Assembly (NCBI GenBank): GCA_964433025.1
Contig: CAYSPV010000003.1
Location: 3,314 to 67,313 of the forward strand
DNA: 64,000 nucleotides
Direction of reading: 5' to 3'
Origin: CAJOOD01 sp964433025
GTDB taxonomy: Bacteria > Bacillota_I > Bacilli_A > RFN20 > CAG-826
Of this stretch, positions 50,281-59,783 are shown in pieces. The position numbers and the translations under genes were made by a program. Position 1 is the stretch's first letter. Each line of letters opens with the position of its first letter. The notes under the pieces were generated by a model. It was not told the DNA's origin, searched no databases, and saw only the letters and a list, made by a program, of their open reading frames with translations.

Positions 50281-52902
50281 ATGAAAAAATTAACATCTAA
50301 TCAAATACGTAATATATGGCTAGATTTTTTTAAGGAAAGAGGTCATAAAATAGAAAAAGGAGCATCCCTAATTCCTCATAATGATCCTTCTTTACTTTGG
50401 ATTAATTCAGGTGTTGCTGCTTTAAAAAAATATTTTGATGGATCTCAAATTCCTCCTTCAAGAAGAATAGTTAATGTACAAAAATCAATTAGAACTAATG
50501 ATATAGAAAATGTTGGCCACACAGCTAGACATCATACCTTTTTTGAAATGTTAGGTAATTTTTCTATAGGTGATTATTTTAGAAATGAAATTATTCCTTG
50601 GGCTTTTGAAATATTAACTAGTGATAAATATTTTGCTCTAGATAAAGATAAATTATATGTGACTTATTATATTTCTGATTTAGAAACTAAAAATTTATGG
50701 ATTAAACAAGGATTAGATGAATCTCATCTAATACCTTTAGAATCTAATTTTTGGCAAATAGGAGAAGGTCCTTGTGGTCCTAATACAGAAGTATTTTATG
50801 ATCGAGGTATAAAATATGATCCTGATAATATCGGTGTTAAATTATTATCTGATGAAATAGAAAATGATCGCTATATTGAAATATGGGGTATTGTTTTTAG
50901 TCAATATAATGCAGTAAGTGGTGTTAAAAAAGAAGATTATAAAGAATTACCTTCTAAAAATATTGATACAGGTGCGGGTCTTGAAAGAATTTGTTGTATT
51001 ATTCAAGATGTAGAAACAAATTTTGATACAGACTTATTTTTACCAATTATAAAAGAAGTAGAAAAAATCGCTAAATATCCTTATAAAGATGAATATAAAA
51101 CTCCTTATAGAGTTATTTCAGATCATATTAGAGCCTGTACTTTTGCTTTAAGTGATGGAGAAGTATTTTCAAATGAAGGTAGAGGCTATGTTTTAAGAAG
51201 ATTAATAAGAAGAGCGATGCGATATGGACAAAAAATTGGTATTGATAAACCATTTATGTATACCTTAGTAAATGTAGTTATTGATAATATGTCTTCTTTT
51301 TATCCTGAATTAAAAATAAATCAAAATAAAATTGAAAAAATGATTAAAGCCGAAGAAGAAAAATTCTTATTAACTTTAAAAAATGGTGAAGCTATTTTAA
51401 ATAAATTATTAACGACATCTAAAGAAAAAATATTAAGTGGTGAAGATGCTTTTAAATTATATGACACTTATGGTTTTCCTTTAGATTTAACCAAAGAAAT
51501 TTGTTTAGAAAAAGGCTTTAGTGTGGACCAAGATACATTTATAAAATGTATGGAAAAACAAAAACAATTAGCTAGAAGCGCTAGAAGTAGTGATGAAAGT
51601 ATGAATAAACAAAGCAAAGACTTACTTGCTTTTAAAGATTCTAGTGAATTTTTATATGGTAGTTTAGATAATATCAATGCCAAAGTTATTGGTGTATTTA
51701 AAGATGGTGTTAAAGTTGATGAGATAAGTGATGAAGGCGATATTATCTTTGATAAGACTATTTTTTATGCTGAAAGTGGAGGTCAAGTGGCAGATATAGG
51801 CGCTATTGAAAATAAAAACAGCCATGGATATGTTAAAGATGTTAAAAAAGCTCCTAATCAACAAAATTTACACCATGTCGTGTTAAATTATGGATCTATA
51901 AAAGTTGGTGATACTCTAACTTTAGAAATAGATAAAAATAGGAGATTACAAATACAAAAAAATCACTCCGCTACACATTTACTACAAGCAGCCTTAGATG
52001 AAATATTATCTGATGATATAGCCCAAGCTGGTAGTTATGTTTGTGATGAATATGTCCATTTTGACTTTAACTATAATGAAAAGATTACTTCTGATCAATT
52101 AGGTCTAATCGAACAAAAAGTAAATAAGTGGATATCTGATGCAATTAAATGTCAAACAAAGATTTTAAATATTGAAGAGGCTAAAAAAGAAGGGGCAAAA
52201 GCTTTATTTGATGAAAAATATGGTGATATCGTAAGAGTGGTTTGTTTTGATGACATAAGTAAAGAATTTTGTGGTGGTACACATGTAAAAAATACTTCTG
52301 ATATTGGAATTTTCTATATCTTATTTGAACAATCTGTGGCAGCAGGTATTAGAAGAATTCAATTTACTACCTCCTATAGTGCTTATCAACAAATCAAAGC
52401 TAAAGAAAATATTTTAAATAGTTTAACTAATAAGTTAAACGCTAAATCGGTTAAAGAAAGTAATGATAGATTAAATGCTTTAATTTTAGAAAAAGATAAT
52501 TTAAAAACCTTAAATAATTCTTTAAATCAAAAATTAGCAAATAATATATCTTCAACTTTAAAAGATGAATTTTCTTTAATAAATGGTCATCATGTCTTAA
52601 TTAAATATTTAGATAATGTATCTAGTCAATTATTAGGACAGATCATAGATAATTTAAAAACAGTATATGAGGATTATATTTTATTTATGATTAGCAAAGA
52701 TGAAAAAATAACTTTAATGTCAGCGTTAGGAAAAGAAGCTATTAGTGATGGATTAAGTGCAGGTCAATTAATTAGTAAAGTTTCTAAGTCATTTAATGGC
52801 TCAGGAGGCGGTAGAAGTGATTTTGCCCAAGGTTCAATAAAAAGTAGCGATGATATATCAAACGCGCTTAAAATGGCTAAGGAATTAATTATTAATGGAT
52901 AA
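50281..52902 (+). CDS. alaS: alanyl-tRNA synthetase
   Basis: 873 residues, full length. Class II core (HTFFEMLGNFSIGDYF, GAGLERICCIIQ), editing domain HSATHLLQAAL with the zinc ligands in CGGTHVKNTSDIG, and C-Ala/DHHA1 end with SGGGRSDFAQGS. GGAGG at 50267-50271 lies nine bases before ATG 50281. Expression is set by the T-box upstream. ruvX overlaps its 3' end by 8 nt. Confidence 0.97.
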   Translation: MKKLTSNQIRNIWLDFFKERGHKIEKGASLIPHNDPSLLWINSGVAALKKYFDGSQIPPSRRIVNVQKSIRTNDIENVGHTARHHTFFEMLGNFSIGDYFRNEIIPWAFEILTSDKYFALDKDKLYVTYYISDLETKNLWIKQGLDESHLIPLESNFWQIGEGPCGPNTEVFYDRGIKYDPDNIGVKLLSDEIENDRYIEIWGIVFSQYNAVSGVKKEDYKELPSKNIDTGAGLERICCIIQDVETNFDTDLFLPIIKEVEKIAKYPYKDEYKTPYRVISDHIRACTFALSDGEVFSNEGRGYVLRRLIRRAMRYGQKIGIDKPFMYTLVNVVIDNMSSFYPELKINQNKIEKMIKAEEEKFLLTLKNGEAILNKLLTTSKEKILSGEDAFKLYDTYGFPLDLTKEICLEKGFSVDQDTFIKCMEKQKQLARSARSSDESMNKQSKDLLAFKDSSEFLYGSLDNINAKVIGVFKDGVKVDEISDEGDIIFDKTIFYAESGGQVADIGAIENKNSHGYVKDVKKAPNQQNLHHVVLNYGSIKVGDTLTLEIDKNRRLQIQKNHSATHLLQAALDEILSDDIAQAGSYVCDEYVHFDFNYNEKITSDQLGLIEQKVNKWISDAIKCQTKILNIEEAKKEGAKALFDEKYGDIVRVVCFDDISKEFCGGTHVKNTSDIGIFYILFEQSVAAGIRRIQFTTSYSAYQQIKAKENILNSLTNKLNAKSVKESNDRLNALILEKDNLKTLNNSLNQKLANNISSTLKDEFSLINGHHVLIKYLDNVSSQLLGQIIDNLKTVYEDYILFMISKDEKITLMSALGKEAISDGLSAGQLISKVSKSFNGSGGGRSDFAQGSIKSSDDISNALKMAKELIING

Positions 52903-53323
52903 AGTTTTAGGACTTGATTTAGGAAGAAAGACCTTAGGTATTGCAAAAAGTGATATCTTAGGAATAGTCCATCCCTATAAATTAATAAGGTTTGAAAAAG
53001 ATGATTATGAATCATTATTAGAACCAATAAAAGAAATTCTAAAAGAATTTCAAATCAAAGAAGTAGTGTTAGGTCTTCCATTACATTTAGATGGGAGTCA
53101 ATCAAAAATGTCTGAAACATGTTTAAAATTTAAAAAGATGTTAGAAAATTATATTGATGATATTAATGTAATTATGATTGATGAAAGACTAACAACAGTG
53201 GAATCACATGAATTATTAAAAGAAATGAATGTAGATTTAAAAAAACATAAAGATTATGTTGATATGCTAGCAGCTTGTCAAATATTAAAATCTTATTTAT
53301 ATAGAAAGGAAGTTAACAAATGA
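52895..53323 (+). CDS. ruvX: YqgF/RuvX family putative Holliday-junction resolvase, pre-16S rRNA nuclease
   Basis: 142 residues. RNase H-like motifs: VLGLDLGRKTLGIAKSD (first Asp), VVLGLPLHLDGSQS and VIMIDERLTTVES, and HKDYVDMLAACQIL with the last acidic residue. Homologues process the 5' end of 16S rRNA and may cut DNA junctions. The alaS-ruvX-yrzB order is conserved in Firmicutes. Overlaps on both sides (8 nt with alaS, 4 nt with yrzB). Confidence 0.9.
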   Translation: MDKVLGLDLGRKTLGIAKSDILGIVHPYKLIRFEKDDYESLLEPIKEILKEFQIKEVVLGLPLHLDGSQSKMSETCLKFKKMLENYIDDINVIMIDERLTTVESHELLKEMNVDLKKHKDYVDMLAACQILKSYLYRKEVNK

Positions 53324-53559
53324 TTGATGATGATATAATCCAACTCGTGGATGAAAATGGTAATATTACTGAAGTTTGTATCTTATTTTCTTATGAAGAT
53401 GAAGAAAAAAATGAAGAATATTTATTTTTATATGAAAAAGATGATCCAGATAGTATTATTGTAAGAAAATTAACATCTGATGATGAATTAGTGGAATTAA
53501 CTGACGAAGAATTTGAACAAGCTAGTGAAGTATTTAATGCTTTTAATGAAGGAGAATAA
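53320..53559 (+). CDS. yrzB: DUF1292 (YrzB) protein
   Basis: 79 residues, very acidic. VDENGNITEVCILFSYEDEE, YLFLYEKDDPDSIIVRKL and VELTDEEFEQASEVFNAF match DUF1292. Function unknown; always in this neighbourhood in Firmicutes. Start overlaps ruvX (ATGA) after AGAAAGGAAG. Confidence 0.88.
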   Translation: MIDDDIIQLVDENGNITEVCILFSYEDEEKNEEYLFLYEKDDPDSIIVRKLTSDDELVELTDEEFEQASEVFNAFNEGE

Positions 53560-53562
53560 AGT

Positions 53563-55350
53563 ATGTGTGGAATTATCGGTGTTATTTCTAAAAGTGAAAA
53601 TGGCTATGAAATAATTAGATATGGTCTTAAAAAATTAGAGTATCGTGGTTATGATAGTGCAGGTTTTTCTTATTTATTAAATAAAGAAATCATCGTTAAT
53701 AAATGCAAAGGCGATGTTGATACTTTATTTAGCAAATATAATAAAGAAATACCCTTTAATTTAGGTATTGGTCATGTTAGATGGGCAACGATAGGCGCGA
53801 CAAATGATATAAACGCTCATCCTCATCTTTCCTATCATAAAAAAGTATGTTTAGTTCATAACGGTATAATTGAAAATTATAAAGAATTAAAAGATGAATT
53901 AATAAATGCTGGATATGAATTTAAAAGCGAGACTGATAGTGAGATAATCGCTAATTATTTGGAATATTATTATATGAAAGGATATTCCTTTTTAGATACT
54001 TTAAAACTTACATCTGAAAAGATTAAAGGCAATTATGCAATAGCGGTCATCCTAAATGATGAAAGTGATCGTTTATATTTTTATAAACGAAGATCTCCAT
54101 TGCTAATTGGCACTAGTGATAAAGAAAACCTATTAGCTAGTGATGTTTCATCAATTAATAAATATTGTAATGATTTTATTAATTTAGAAGATGATAGATT
54201 TGGTTATATTACCAATAATGAAATTAAAGTATATAACTTTAATGGTGAAGAGAAAATCGAAGTATACACTAAAGAATATGAAGAAAGTGAAGACACTTTA
54301 GGTAGTTATGAAAATCATATGCTTAAAGAGATAGAAGAAACACCTTTAAAGCTTAAAATTCTCTTAGAAAAGTATTACACAAAAAATAACTATAATTTTA
54401 CTAAAAATCTACTAGATACATTTAAAAATACTGATTATATCACATTTATTGGATGTGGTACTTCTTATAATGCTGAAACCGTAATGTCTTATCTAACAAA
54501 TGAAAAAAATATCCCTAATAGTGTTCATATAGCATCAGAATGGGCATATTATCCTATTTATCATGGTAAGAATCCATTATTTGTTTTCTTAAGTCAATCT
54601 GGTGAAACCATGGATTTAATAAAATGTTTAGATATAGTCAAAGAAAAAGGCTATAAGACTTTGTTAATCACTAATAGTGAAAACTCTACATTAGCTCATA
54701 AAAGTGATTTTGTAATTCCACTTTATAGTGGAAAAGAAATCGCAGTCGCGTCCACCAAAGTATATGTAACAATGATTGCTGCTTATCTATTATTATTAGG
54801 TGCAGTCTATGAAAATAATGATGTAGTTAAAGAAATAGAAACCGCAATTGATGTGATTAATGATTTAATATCTAAAAAAGAACAAATAAAAGATATAGCC
54901 TTACAAATTAAAGATAAAGAACATGTATTTTTCTTAGGTAGAGGCTATGATTATGCAACATGTATGGAAGCTTCATTAAAATTAAAAGAAATATCCTACA
55001 TTCATAGCGAAGCTATTCCTGCTGGTGAATTAAAACATGGCCCAATCGCCTTAATTGAAAAAGGCACTCCTGTATTTTGTTTTTTAACTGATAAACTTGT
55101 TTATGATATTTTATTAAGCAATGTTAATGAAGTTGTTTCTAGAGGTGCAGAAGTATATCTAATTACTAATCACTATGTGATAAGTAAAGATAAACAATAT
55201 CATGAATTTATAATAAAAGATGCATCTGTTATTGCATCTTGTTTAATTAAACCTATGTTTGGCTTTTATTTAGCTTATTATACTTCTTATGTTAGAGGTT
55301 TAAATATTGATAAGCCTAGAAACTTAGCAAAATCAGTTACAGTCGAATAA
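53563..55350 (+). CDS. glmS: glutamine--fructose-6-phosphate aminotransferase (isomerizing)
   Basis: 595 residues. N-terminal glutaminase starting with Cys2 (MCGIIGVI; HNGIIENYKELK), then two SIS domains (FIGCGTSYNAETVMSYL, FLSQSGETMD, ELKHGPIALIEKG) and C-terminal KPRNLAKSVTVE. It makes glucosamine-6-phosphate for cell-wall or glycolipid synthesis. Only 3 nt separate it from yrzB, so there is no room for a glmS ribozyme. Its stop is 1 nt from the stop of convergent chrA. Confidence 0.96.
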   Translation: MCGIIGVISKSENGYEIIRYGLKKLEYRGYDSAGFSYLLNKEIIVNKCKGDVDTLFSKYNKEIPFNLGIGHVRWATIGATNDINAHPHLSYHKKVCLVHNGIIENYKELKDELINAGYEFKSETDSEIIANYLEYYYMKGYSFLDTLKLTSEKIKGNYAIAVILNDESDRLYFYKRRSPLLIGTSDKENLLASDVSSINKYCNDFINLEDDRFGYITNNEIKVYNFNGEEKIEVYTKEYEESEDTLGSYENHMLKEIEETPLKLKILLEKYYTKNNYNFTKNLLDTFKNTDYITFIGCGTSYNAETVMSYLTNEKNIPNSVHIASEWAYYPIYHGKNPLFVFLSQSGETMDLIKCLDIVKEKGYKTLLITNSENSTLAHKSDFVIPLYSGKEIAVASTKVYVTMIAAYLLLLGAVYENNDVVKEIETAIDVINDLISKKEQIKDIALQIKDKEHVFFLGRGYDYATCMEASLKLKEISYIHSEAIPAGELKHGPIALIEKGTPVFCFLTDKLVYDILLSNVNEVVSRGAEVYLITNHYVISKDKQYHEFIIKDASVIASCLIKPMFGFYLAYYTSYVRGLNIDKPRNLAKSVTVE

Positions 55351-55351
55351 A

Positions 55352-55948
55352 TTAAAACACTATTATTCCAAATATCGCACTTATAACTAACATCAATATA
55401 GTATTGAATTCTTTTTTAAACACTCTTTTATAAATAAGTGTAAATCCAAAGCCAATTATAAATAAAGCTATTGTGGCTCTATCAATTACAAATGGAGAAG
55501 AAAGAGAAGATCCTCCAAAGAAAAATGTTTTAACCATAAGCATAATAACAGTGGAACTAATTAAAGAAATTACAATTGGTTTAACTCCATCAATAGCGCC
55601 CGCTAAATACTTACTCTTAGATACTTTATTTAAAATCGTAGCAAGCAAAATAATCACAATAAAGCTAGGTAATACGACTCCAAATGTCGCACATAAGGCT
55701 CCTAAAAATCCTCCAAAGGCTCCTAATTCAGTTGCACTTCCCTGACTAGATCCAATAAATGTTGCTATATTTATAGCAAAAGGTCCAGGAGTAACTTCAC
55801 TTACTGCGATAAAATCATATAAAGTATCAACAGAAATCCAGCCTCTAGAAACAACTTGTCCTTCTATTAGAGGAATCATGGCATAGCCTCCTCCAAAAGT
55901 AAAAAGGCCAATTAAAAAGAAAATACCGAATAATTCTAAAAATATCAT
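55352..55948 (-). CDS. chromate transporter family half-protein (ChrA), second of pair
   Basis: 198 residues, about six hydrophobic segments. The family signature GLFTFGGGYAMIPLIEGQVV and EVTPGPFAINIATFIG is clear. Short ChrA proteins work as pairs. It overlaps its partner by 4 nt, downstream in the minus-strand operon. The native substrate may be an anion other than chromate. It converges with glmS with a single base between the stops. Confidence 0.87.
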   Translation of the reverse strand: MIFLELFGIFFLIGLFTFGGGYAMIPLIEGQVVSRGWISVDTLYDFIAVSEVTPGPFAINIATFIGSSQGSATELGAFGGFLGALCATFGVVLPSFIVIILLATILNKVSKSKYLAGAIDGVKPIVISLISSTVIMLMVKTFFFGGSSLSSPFVIDRATIALFIIGFGFTLIYKRVFKKEFNTILMLVISAIFGIIVF

Positions 55949-56529
55949 AAATTATTTGCCTTCTTTGAAGTTAGTGCAGTATTTATAATACCAAGCATTA
56001 ATCCTATCACTATTAGAATTAGTGATATCCATGAAAAATCACTTAAGAATATACTAAATAAAATCATTACCGATAATGAAATACAAAATGCGATATAAAA
56101 ATAAGTATCTTTTTTAATTTTAGAAGCTAATTTCATAACAGTGGTCAATAGTAAAACCATAACTCCACATTTAATACCTGAAAAAGCTTTCATAACTATT
56201 TCATTACTAATAAATTGATCATAGAATAGTGAGATTATATAAATGATTATAAAACTAGGAATAATTAGTCCTAGTGTTGCAAAAACTGAACCAATAATTC
56301 CTCCAACTTTATATCCTACATAAGTAGCCACATTTACTGATATTGGACCAGGAGTGGACTCAGCGATTACTATTATTTCAAAAAAGTCATTTTGACTAAT
56401 CCATTTTCTTTTATCGACAACTTCCGATTGGATAAATCCAATCATGGCATATCCTCCTCCAAAAGAAAAGGCTCCTATTTTGATAAATACAAGCATTAAT
56501 TTTAGCCAATTTAAGACTTTCTGTCTCAT
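55945..56529 (-). CDS. chromate transporter family half-protein (ChrA), first of pair
   Basis: 194 residues. KIGAFSFGGGYAMIGFIQSEVV followed by ESTPGPISVNVATYVG marks the ChrA domain; about five to six membrane helices. First gene of the minus-strand pair. The 93-nt gap to greA contains divergent promoters and the inverted repeat CATTAAT/ATTAATG (56569-56585). Confidence 0.87.
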   Translation of the reverse strand: MRQKVLNWLKLMLVFIKIGAFSFGGGYAMIGFIQSEVVDKRKWISQNDFFEIIVIAESTPGPISVNVATYVGYKVGGIIGSVFATLGLIIPSFIIIYIISLFYDQFISNEIVMKAFSGIKCGVMVLLLTTVMKLASKIKKDTYFYIAFCISLSVMILFSIFLSDFSWISLILIVIGLMLGIINTALTSKKANNL

Positions 56530-56585
56530 GTTTAGTAATTATATACATTAATATTAAAAAAATATAGCATTAATTTATATTAATG

Positions 56586-56594
56586 TGCTACAAT
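56586..56594 (+). promoter_or_regulatory. extended -10 promoter of greA
   Basis: TGCTACAAT (56586-56594) is an extended -10 element. Directly upstream, the perfect inverted repeat CATTAAT-TTAT-ATTAATG (56569-56585... arms 7 nt) covers the spacer region and could be an operator. AGAGGTG at 56608-56614 is the ribosome binding site for ATG 56623. Confidence 0.45.
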
Positions 56595-56622
56595 ATTTTG
56601 GCTAAAAAGAGGTGTAAAAACG

Positions 56623-57090
56623 ATGGAAAAAATTCAATTAACAAAAGAAGGTTATGATAAGCTTACATTAGAATTAAGAGACTTAATTGACAATCAACGT
56701 GAAGATAATAAAAGACAATTAGTGGAAGCTAGAAGTCAAGGCGACTTATCTGAAAACGCTGATTATGATGCCGCTAGAGCTAGACAAGCTGAAATTGAAG
56801 GTCGTATCAATGAAATTGAACATATTTTAAATAACTGTGTAATCATTGAAAATGGTAAAAGAACCACACGTGTAGGTTTAGGCTCTAAAGTTAGAATTAG
56901 AAGATTAGATAATAATGTAGAAGAAACATATACAATTACAGGTACAACTGAAGCTAATCCATTTGAAAATAAGATTTCAAATATCTCTCCATTAGGGGAA
57001 GCTTTAATGGGTCATAAGATTGGTGAAATAGTTACTGTTAATTGTAAAAATGAATATCAAGTTGAAATTTTAGAACCTGTTAAAAAATAA
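56623..57090 (+). CDS. greA: transcription elongation factor GreA
   Basis: 155 residues. The N-terminal coiled coil has LTKEGYDKLTLELRDLID and the tip residues in QGDLSENADYDAARARQAEIEGRI (conserved DLSENADY). The C-terminal FKBP-like domain ends NISPLGEALMGHKIGEIV. It rescues backtracked RNA polymerase. A terminator hairpin that also carries the comEA ribosome binding site follows. Confidence 0.95.
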   Translation: MEKIQLTKEGYDKLTLELRDLIDNQREDNKRQLVEARSQGDLSENADYDAARARQAEIEGRINEIEHILNNCVIIENGKRTTRVGLGSKVRIRRLDNNVEETYTITGTTEANPFENKISNISPLGEALMGHKIGEIVTVNCKNEYQVEILEPVKK

Positions 57091-57120
57091 ATATAATAAA
57101 AATTAGTAAATTTTTAAAAT

Positions 57121-57150
57121 CCCTCCTTATAGATAGTAAGGAGGTTTTTT
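57121..57150 (+). terminator. terminator of greA that contains the comEA Shine-Dalgarno
   Basis: CCTCCTTA (57122-57129) pairs perfectly with TAAGGAGG (57137-57144) around TAGATAG. Six T residues (57145-57150) follow and touch ATG 57151 of comEA. The 3' arm is the only good Shine-Dalgarno for comEA, so the same hairpin would both end most greA transcripts and hide the ribosome binding site in read-through transcripts. Confidence 0.8.
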
Positions 57151-57687
57151 ATGATAAAGTTACTTATTGGTGTTATTGTTGCCACATTTGTGGTTATCAT
57201 TGGATTTTTAATTATTGATCCATATGTAAGCATAAATTCGGCAAGTACAGCTGTTAATGTCTCTTCGACGACTATGTATTCTATTTCTATTGAAGGCGAA
57301 GTAGAAAAGCCAGGAACATATGTATTAGAAGACGGTGTAAGTATGCAAGATTTAATCGATGCAGCGGGTGGATTAACTTCTAACGCTGATGAAAGATCTT
57401 TCTTTTCAACTGCAGTTCTTACACAAGGCATGACCTATTATATTGCACCTTTATATGACGCTAGTGATATTTGTAATACATTAGAAATTGAAAAAGTTAA
57501 TGTAAACACTGATGATGCTGATACTTTAATGACTATTAATGGTTTTAGCTCATCTGTTAGCAACGCAATTGTTAGCCATAGAACTGAAAATGGTAATTTT
57601 GAAACAATTGAAGCACTAGAAGATGTTTATGGTATAGGTCCTGCTACTTACAAAAAAGTGCGTAATTATGTGATTTTACACACATGA
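57151..57687 (+). CDS. comEA: ComEA-like competence DNA receptor
   Basis: 178 residues. One N-terminal membrane anchor (KLLIGVIVATFVVIIGFLII), a SLBB domain (ISIEGEVEKPGTYVLEDGVS, LIDAAGGLTSNADE), and a helix-hairpin-helix DNA-binding end (VNVNTDDADTLMTINGFSSS; YGIGPATYKKVRNYV). It binds incoming DNA at the outer face of the membrane. Its SLBB region is acidic. comEC follows with a 4-nt overlap. Confidence 0.93.
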   Translation: MIKLLIGVIVATFVVIIGFLIIDPYVSINSASTAVNVSSTTMYSISIEGEVEKPGTYVLEDGVSMQDLIDAAGGLTSNADERSFFSTAVLTQGMTYYIAPLYDASDICNTLEIEKVNVNTDDADTLMTINGFSSSVSNAIVSHRTENGNFETIEALEDVYGIGPATYKKVRNYVILHT

Positions 57688-59696
57688 TCGCTCTTATTTG
57701 TTTTATTGGAATATGGTTAGGCCTATGTCTAATTAGGTCGCCTATCTTATTTCTTTCTCTCGGCGGTATTATCTCTTTATTTGTCTTAAAAAGGTTTAAA
57801 TATAAAGTTTTTCTTCTCTTTTTATCTCTATTTGTAATCTTTGCTTTATTAAGAATCGCTATAAGTTATATACCGCCGAGTATTTCTAATAATTTTGGAA
57901 TTGTTACTTATTCAAAAACTAATTATTTGATCTATTGGAGCAATTTTCAAAAATATTATGTCTACATTAAGGATAATCCTTATCAAGTAGGAGATGTGAT
58001 AGTTATAAATGGTGATATTTCTAATTATCAATTTTCTTATTTAGAAAGCGGATTTAACTTTAATACCTATTTAGAAAATAAAGGTGTTTTTTATCAATTA
58101 GAAAATATCAGTGTCTCTGAAATATTTATATTTCCGATTAGATTAAATGATATTAAAAATAATTTTTTAAGCAATTTTAGTAGTGATAATCAAGCTTTTA
58201 TTGAATCATTAATATTTGCTTCATCAACTTATGATGATCCATTTTTATCAACGATGTCGAGTATGCATTTATATCGATTAATGTCGACATCTGGTTTATT
58301 TGTTAACGCTATTTTAAATGGATTTGTTTGGATATTAGCCTTAAAAATTAAAAAGAAATACGCTAAAGTAATTGCTTTTAGTTTTCTTTCTTTTTATCTA
58401 GTATTTACTTTATTTAAGTTTTCTATTTTAAGACTGACTTATTTATTTATCTTAAGATGGATAAATCAATATGTTTTAAAAAATAAATATTCATATTTAA
58501 GCATATTATCTTTTTCTGGTATTAGTTTTTTAAGTGCAAATCCTTATTTAGCTTATCAAGATAGCTTCATATTAGGTTATTGTATTTCATTATTTGTTTA
58601 TTTTGTTAGAAACTCATTTAGCTTTCTTTCTAAAAATAAATTAAACATATTAATTGTTTTTAGTGTTTTCTTATTTTTTATCCCATTTGAAGCATCTTAT
58701 TATAATGAAATATCCATCTTCTCCTTTTTAATAGTGGCCTTACTTTCTCCATTTGTGATCATTATAAGTGTAGTTTTATTATTATCTTTTTATAAAATTC
58801 CTATTTACAGTGCGGGTGATTTTTTAATAGATGGTTTTAAAAATGTCGTTAATTTTATAAATCCCTATATGGTTAATATTCATGTAAGTGAGATGAATAT
58901 ATATTTAATGCTGATATATTTTGCTATTTTGATTTTGATTTTATATATCTTTAGTCTTAGATTTAGACCTTTATATTGTTCTTCATTATTATTTATAGGA
59001 TTTTTAATCCTATATTGTGTTCCTTTTAAAACATATGTCTATGATCAAGTTACATTTATTAATGTTGGACAAGGTGATTCAACATATATTCGATATAACA
59101 ATAACAATATCCTAATTGATACAGGTGGAAGTTTATATCAAGATGTCGCAACTGAATCTATAATTCCTTTTTTAAAGAAAAATCAGATTTATTCTTTAGA
59201 TTATGTAATTATTACCCATTATGATTATGACCATTATGGTGCACTTTCAAGTTTACAAGAAAACTTTAAAGTCAATAATGTCATAGATTCATATACTAGT
59301 TTTCCTTTAAATATTGATGGATTAGTTATTAATAATTTAAATAACCATATCGCAGAAGAAACAGATGAAAATAATAAATCACTCGTGCTCTCATTTACTC
59401 TAGATGATGCATCTTTTCTAATAATGGGGGACGCTCCTAGTAAAATTGAAAATTATATTATTAATGAATACCCTGATTTAGAATGTGATGTTTTAAGAGT
59501 AGGACATCATGGATCATCTACATCAACATCGCAAGCTTTTATTGAATTTTTAAAGCCAAAAGAAGCTATTATTTCTTGTGGATTAAATAATTCATATGGC
59601 CATCCAACTGATTATGTTTTATCAATTTTAAAATATTATGATGTCGAAATTCATAGAACAGATTTACAATCTTCGAAAAGTTATTATTTTAGATAA
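57684..59696 (+). CDS. comEC: ComEC/Rec2 DNA-uptake channel
   Basis: 670 residues. N-terminal membrane region, then the OB-like segment (NYLIYWSNFQKYYVYI; YQVGDVIVINGDI), the competence domain with many helices (about 155-440), and the metallo-beta-lactamase domain: FINVGQGDSTYIRYNNNNIL, THYDYDHYGALS (HxDxDH intact) and GHHGSSTS. It imports single-stranded DNA. With ComEA it supports natural transformation ability, though no pilus genes are in the window. Confidence 0.93.
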   Translation: MIALICFIGIWLGLCLIRSPILFLSLGGIISLFVLKRFKYKVFLLFLSLFVIFALLRIAISYIPPSISNNFGIVTYSKTNYLIYWSNFQKYYVYIKDNPYQVGDVIVINGDISNYQFSYLESGFNFNTYLENKGVFYQLENISVSEIFIFPIRLNDIKNNFLSNFSSDNQAFIESLIFASSTYDDPFLSTMSSMHLYRLMSTSGLFVNAILNGFVWILALKIKKKYAKVIAFSFLSFYLVFTLFKFSILRLTYLFILRWINQYVLKNKYSYLSILSFSGISFLSANPYLAYQDSFILGYCISLFVYFVRNSFSFLSKNKLNILIVFSVFLFFIPFEASYYNEISIFSFLIVALLSPFVIIISVVLLLSFYKIPIYSAGDFLIDGFKNVVNFINPYMVNIHVSEMNIYLMLIYFAILILILYIFSLRFRPLYCSSLLFIGFLILYCVPFKTYVYDQVTFINVGQGDSTYIRYNNNNILIDTGGSLYQDVATESIIPFLKKNQIYSLDYVIITHYDYDHYGALSSLQENFKVNNVIDSYTSFPLNIDGLVINNLNNHIAEETDENNKSLVLSFTLDDASFLIMGDAPSKIENYIINEYPDLECDVLRVGHHGSSTSTSQAFIEFLKPKEAIISCGLNNSYGHPTDYVLSILKYYDVEIHRTDLQSSKSYYFR

Positions 59697-59735
59697 TTGA
59701 TTATTTTATTTAAGTGTAATTTTTTTACATTAAAA

Positions 59736-59763
59736 TTGTAATTATTTTCCTATATTGTATAAT
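59736..59763 (+). promoter_or_regulatory. promoter of the ATPase/TOPRIM-like pair
   Basis: TTGTAA (59736-59741) and TATAAT (59758-59763) are 16 nt apart. AGGAGG (59772-59777) precedes ATG 59784. A small hairpin TGTAA/TTACA lies just upstream (59715-59729). Confidence 0.55.
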
Positions 59764-59783
59764 ATAAGTGCAGGAGGACATAC

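Noticed and set aside
53500..53562. glmS ribozyme upstream of glmS
   Set aside because: Only 3 nt separate yrzB from glmS and no ribozyme core could fit.
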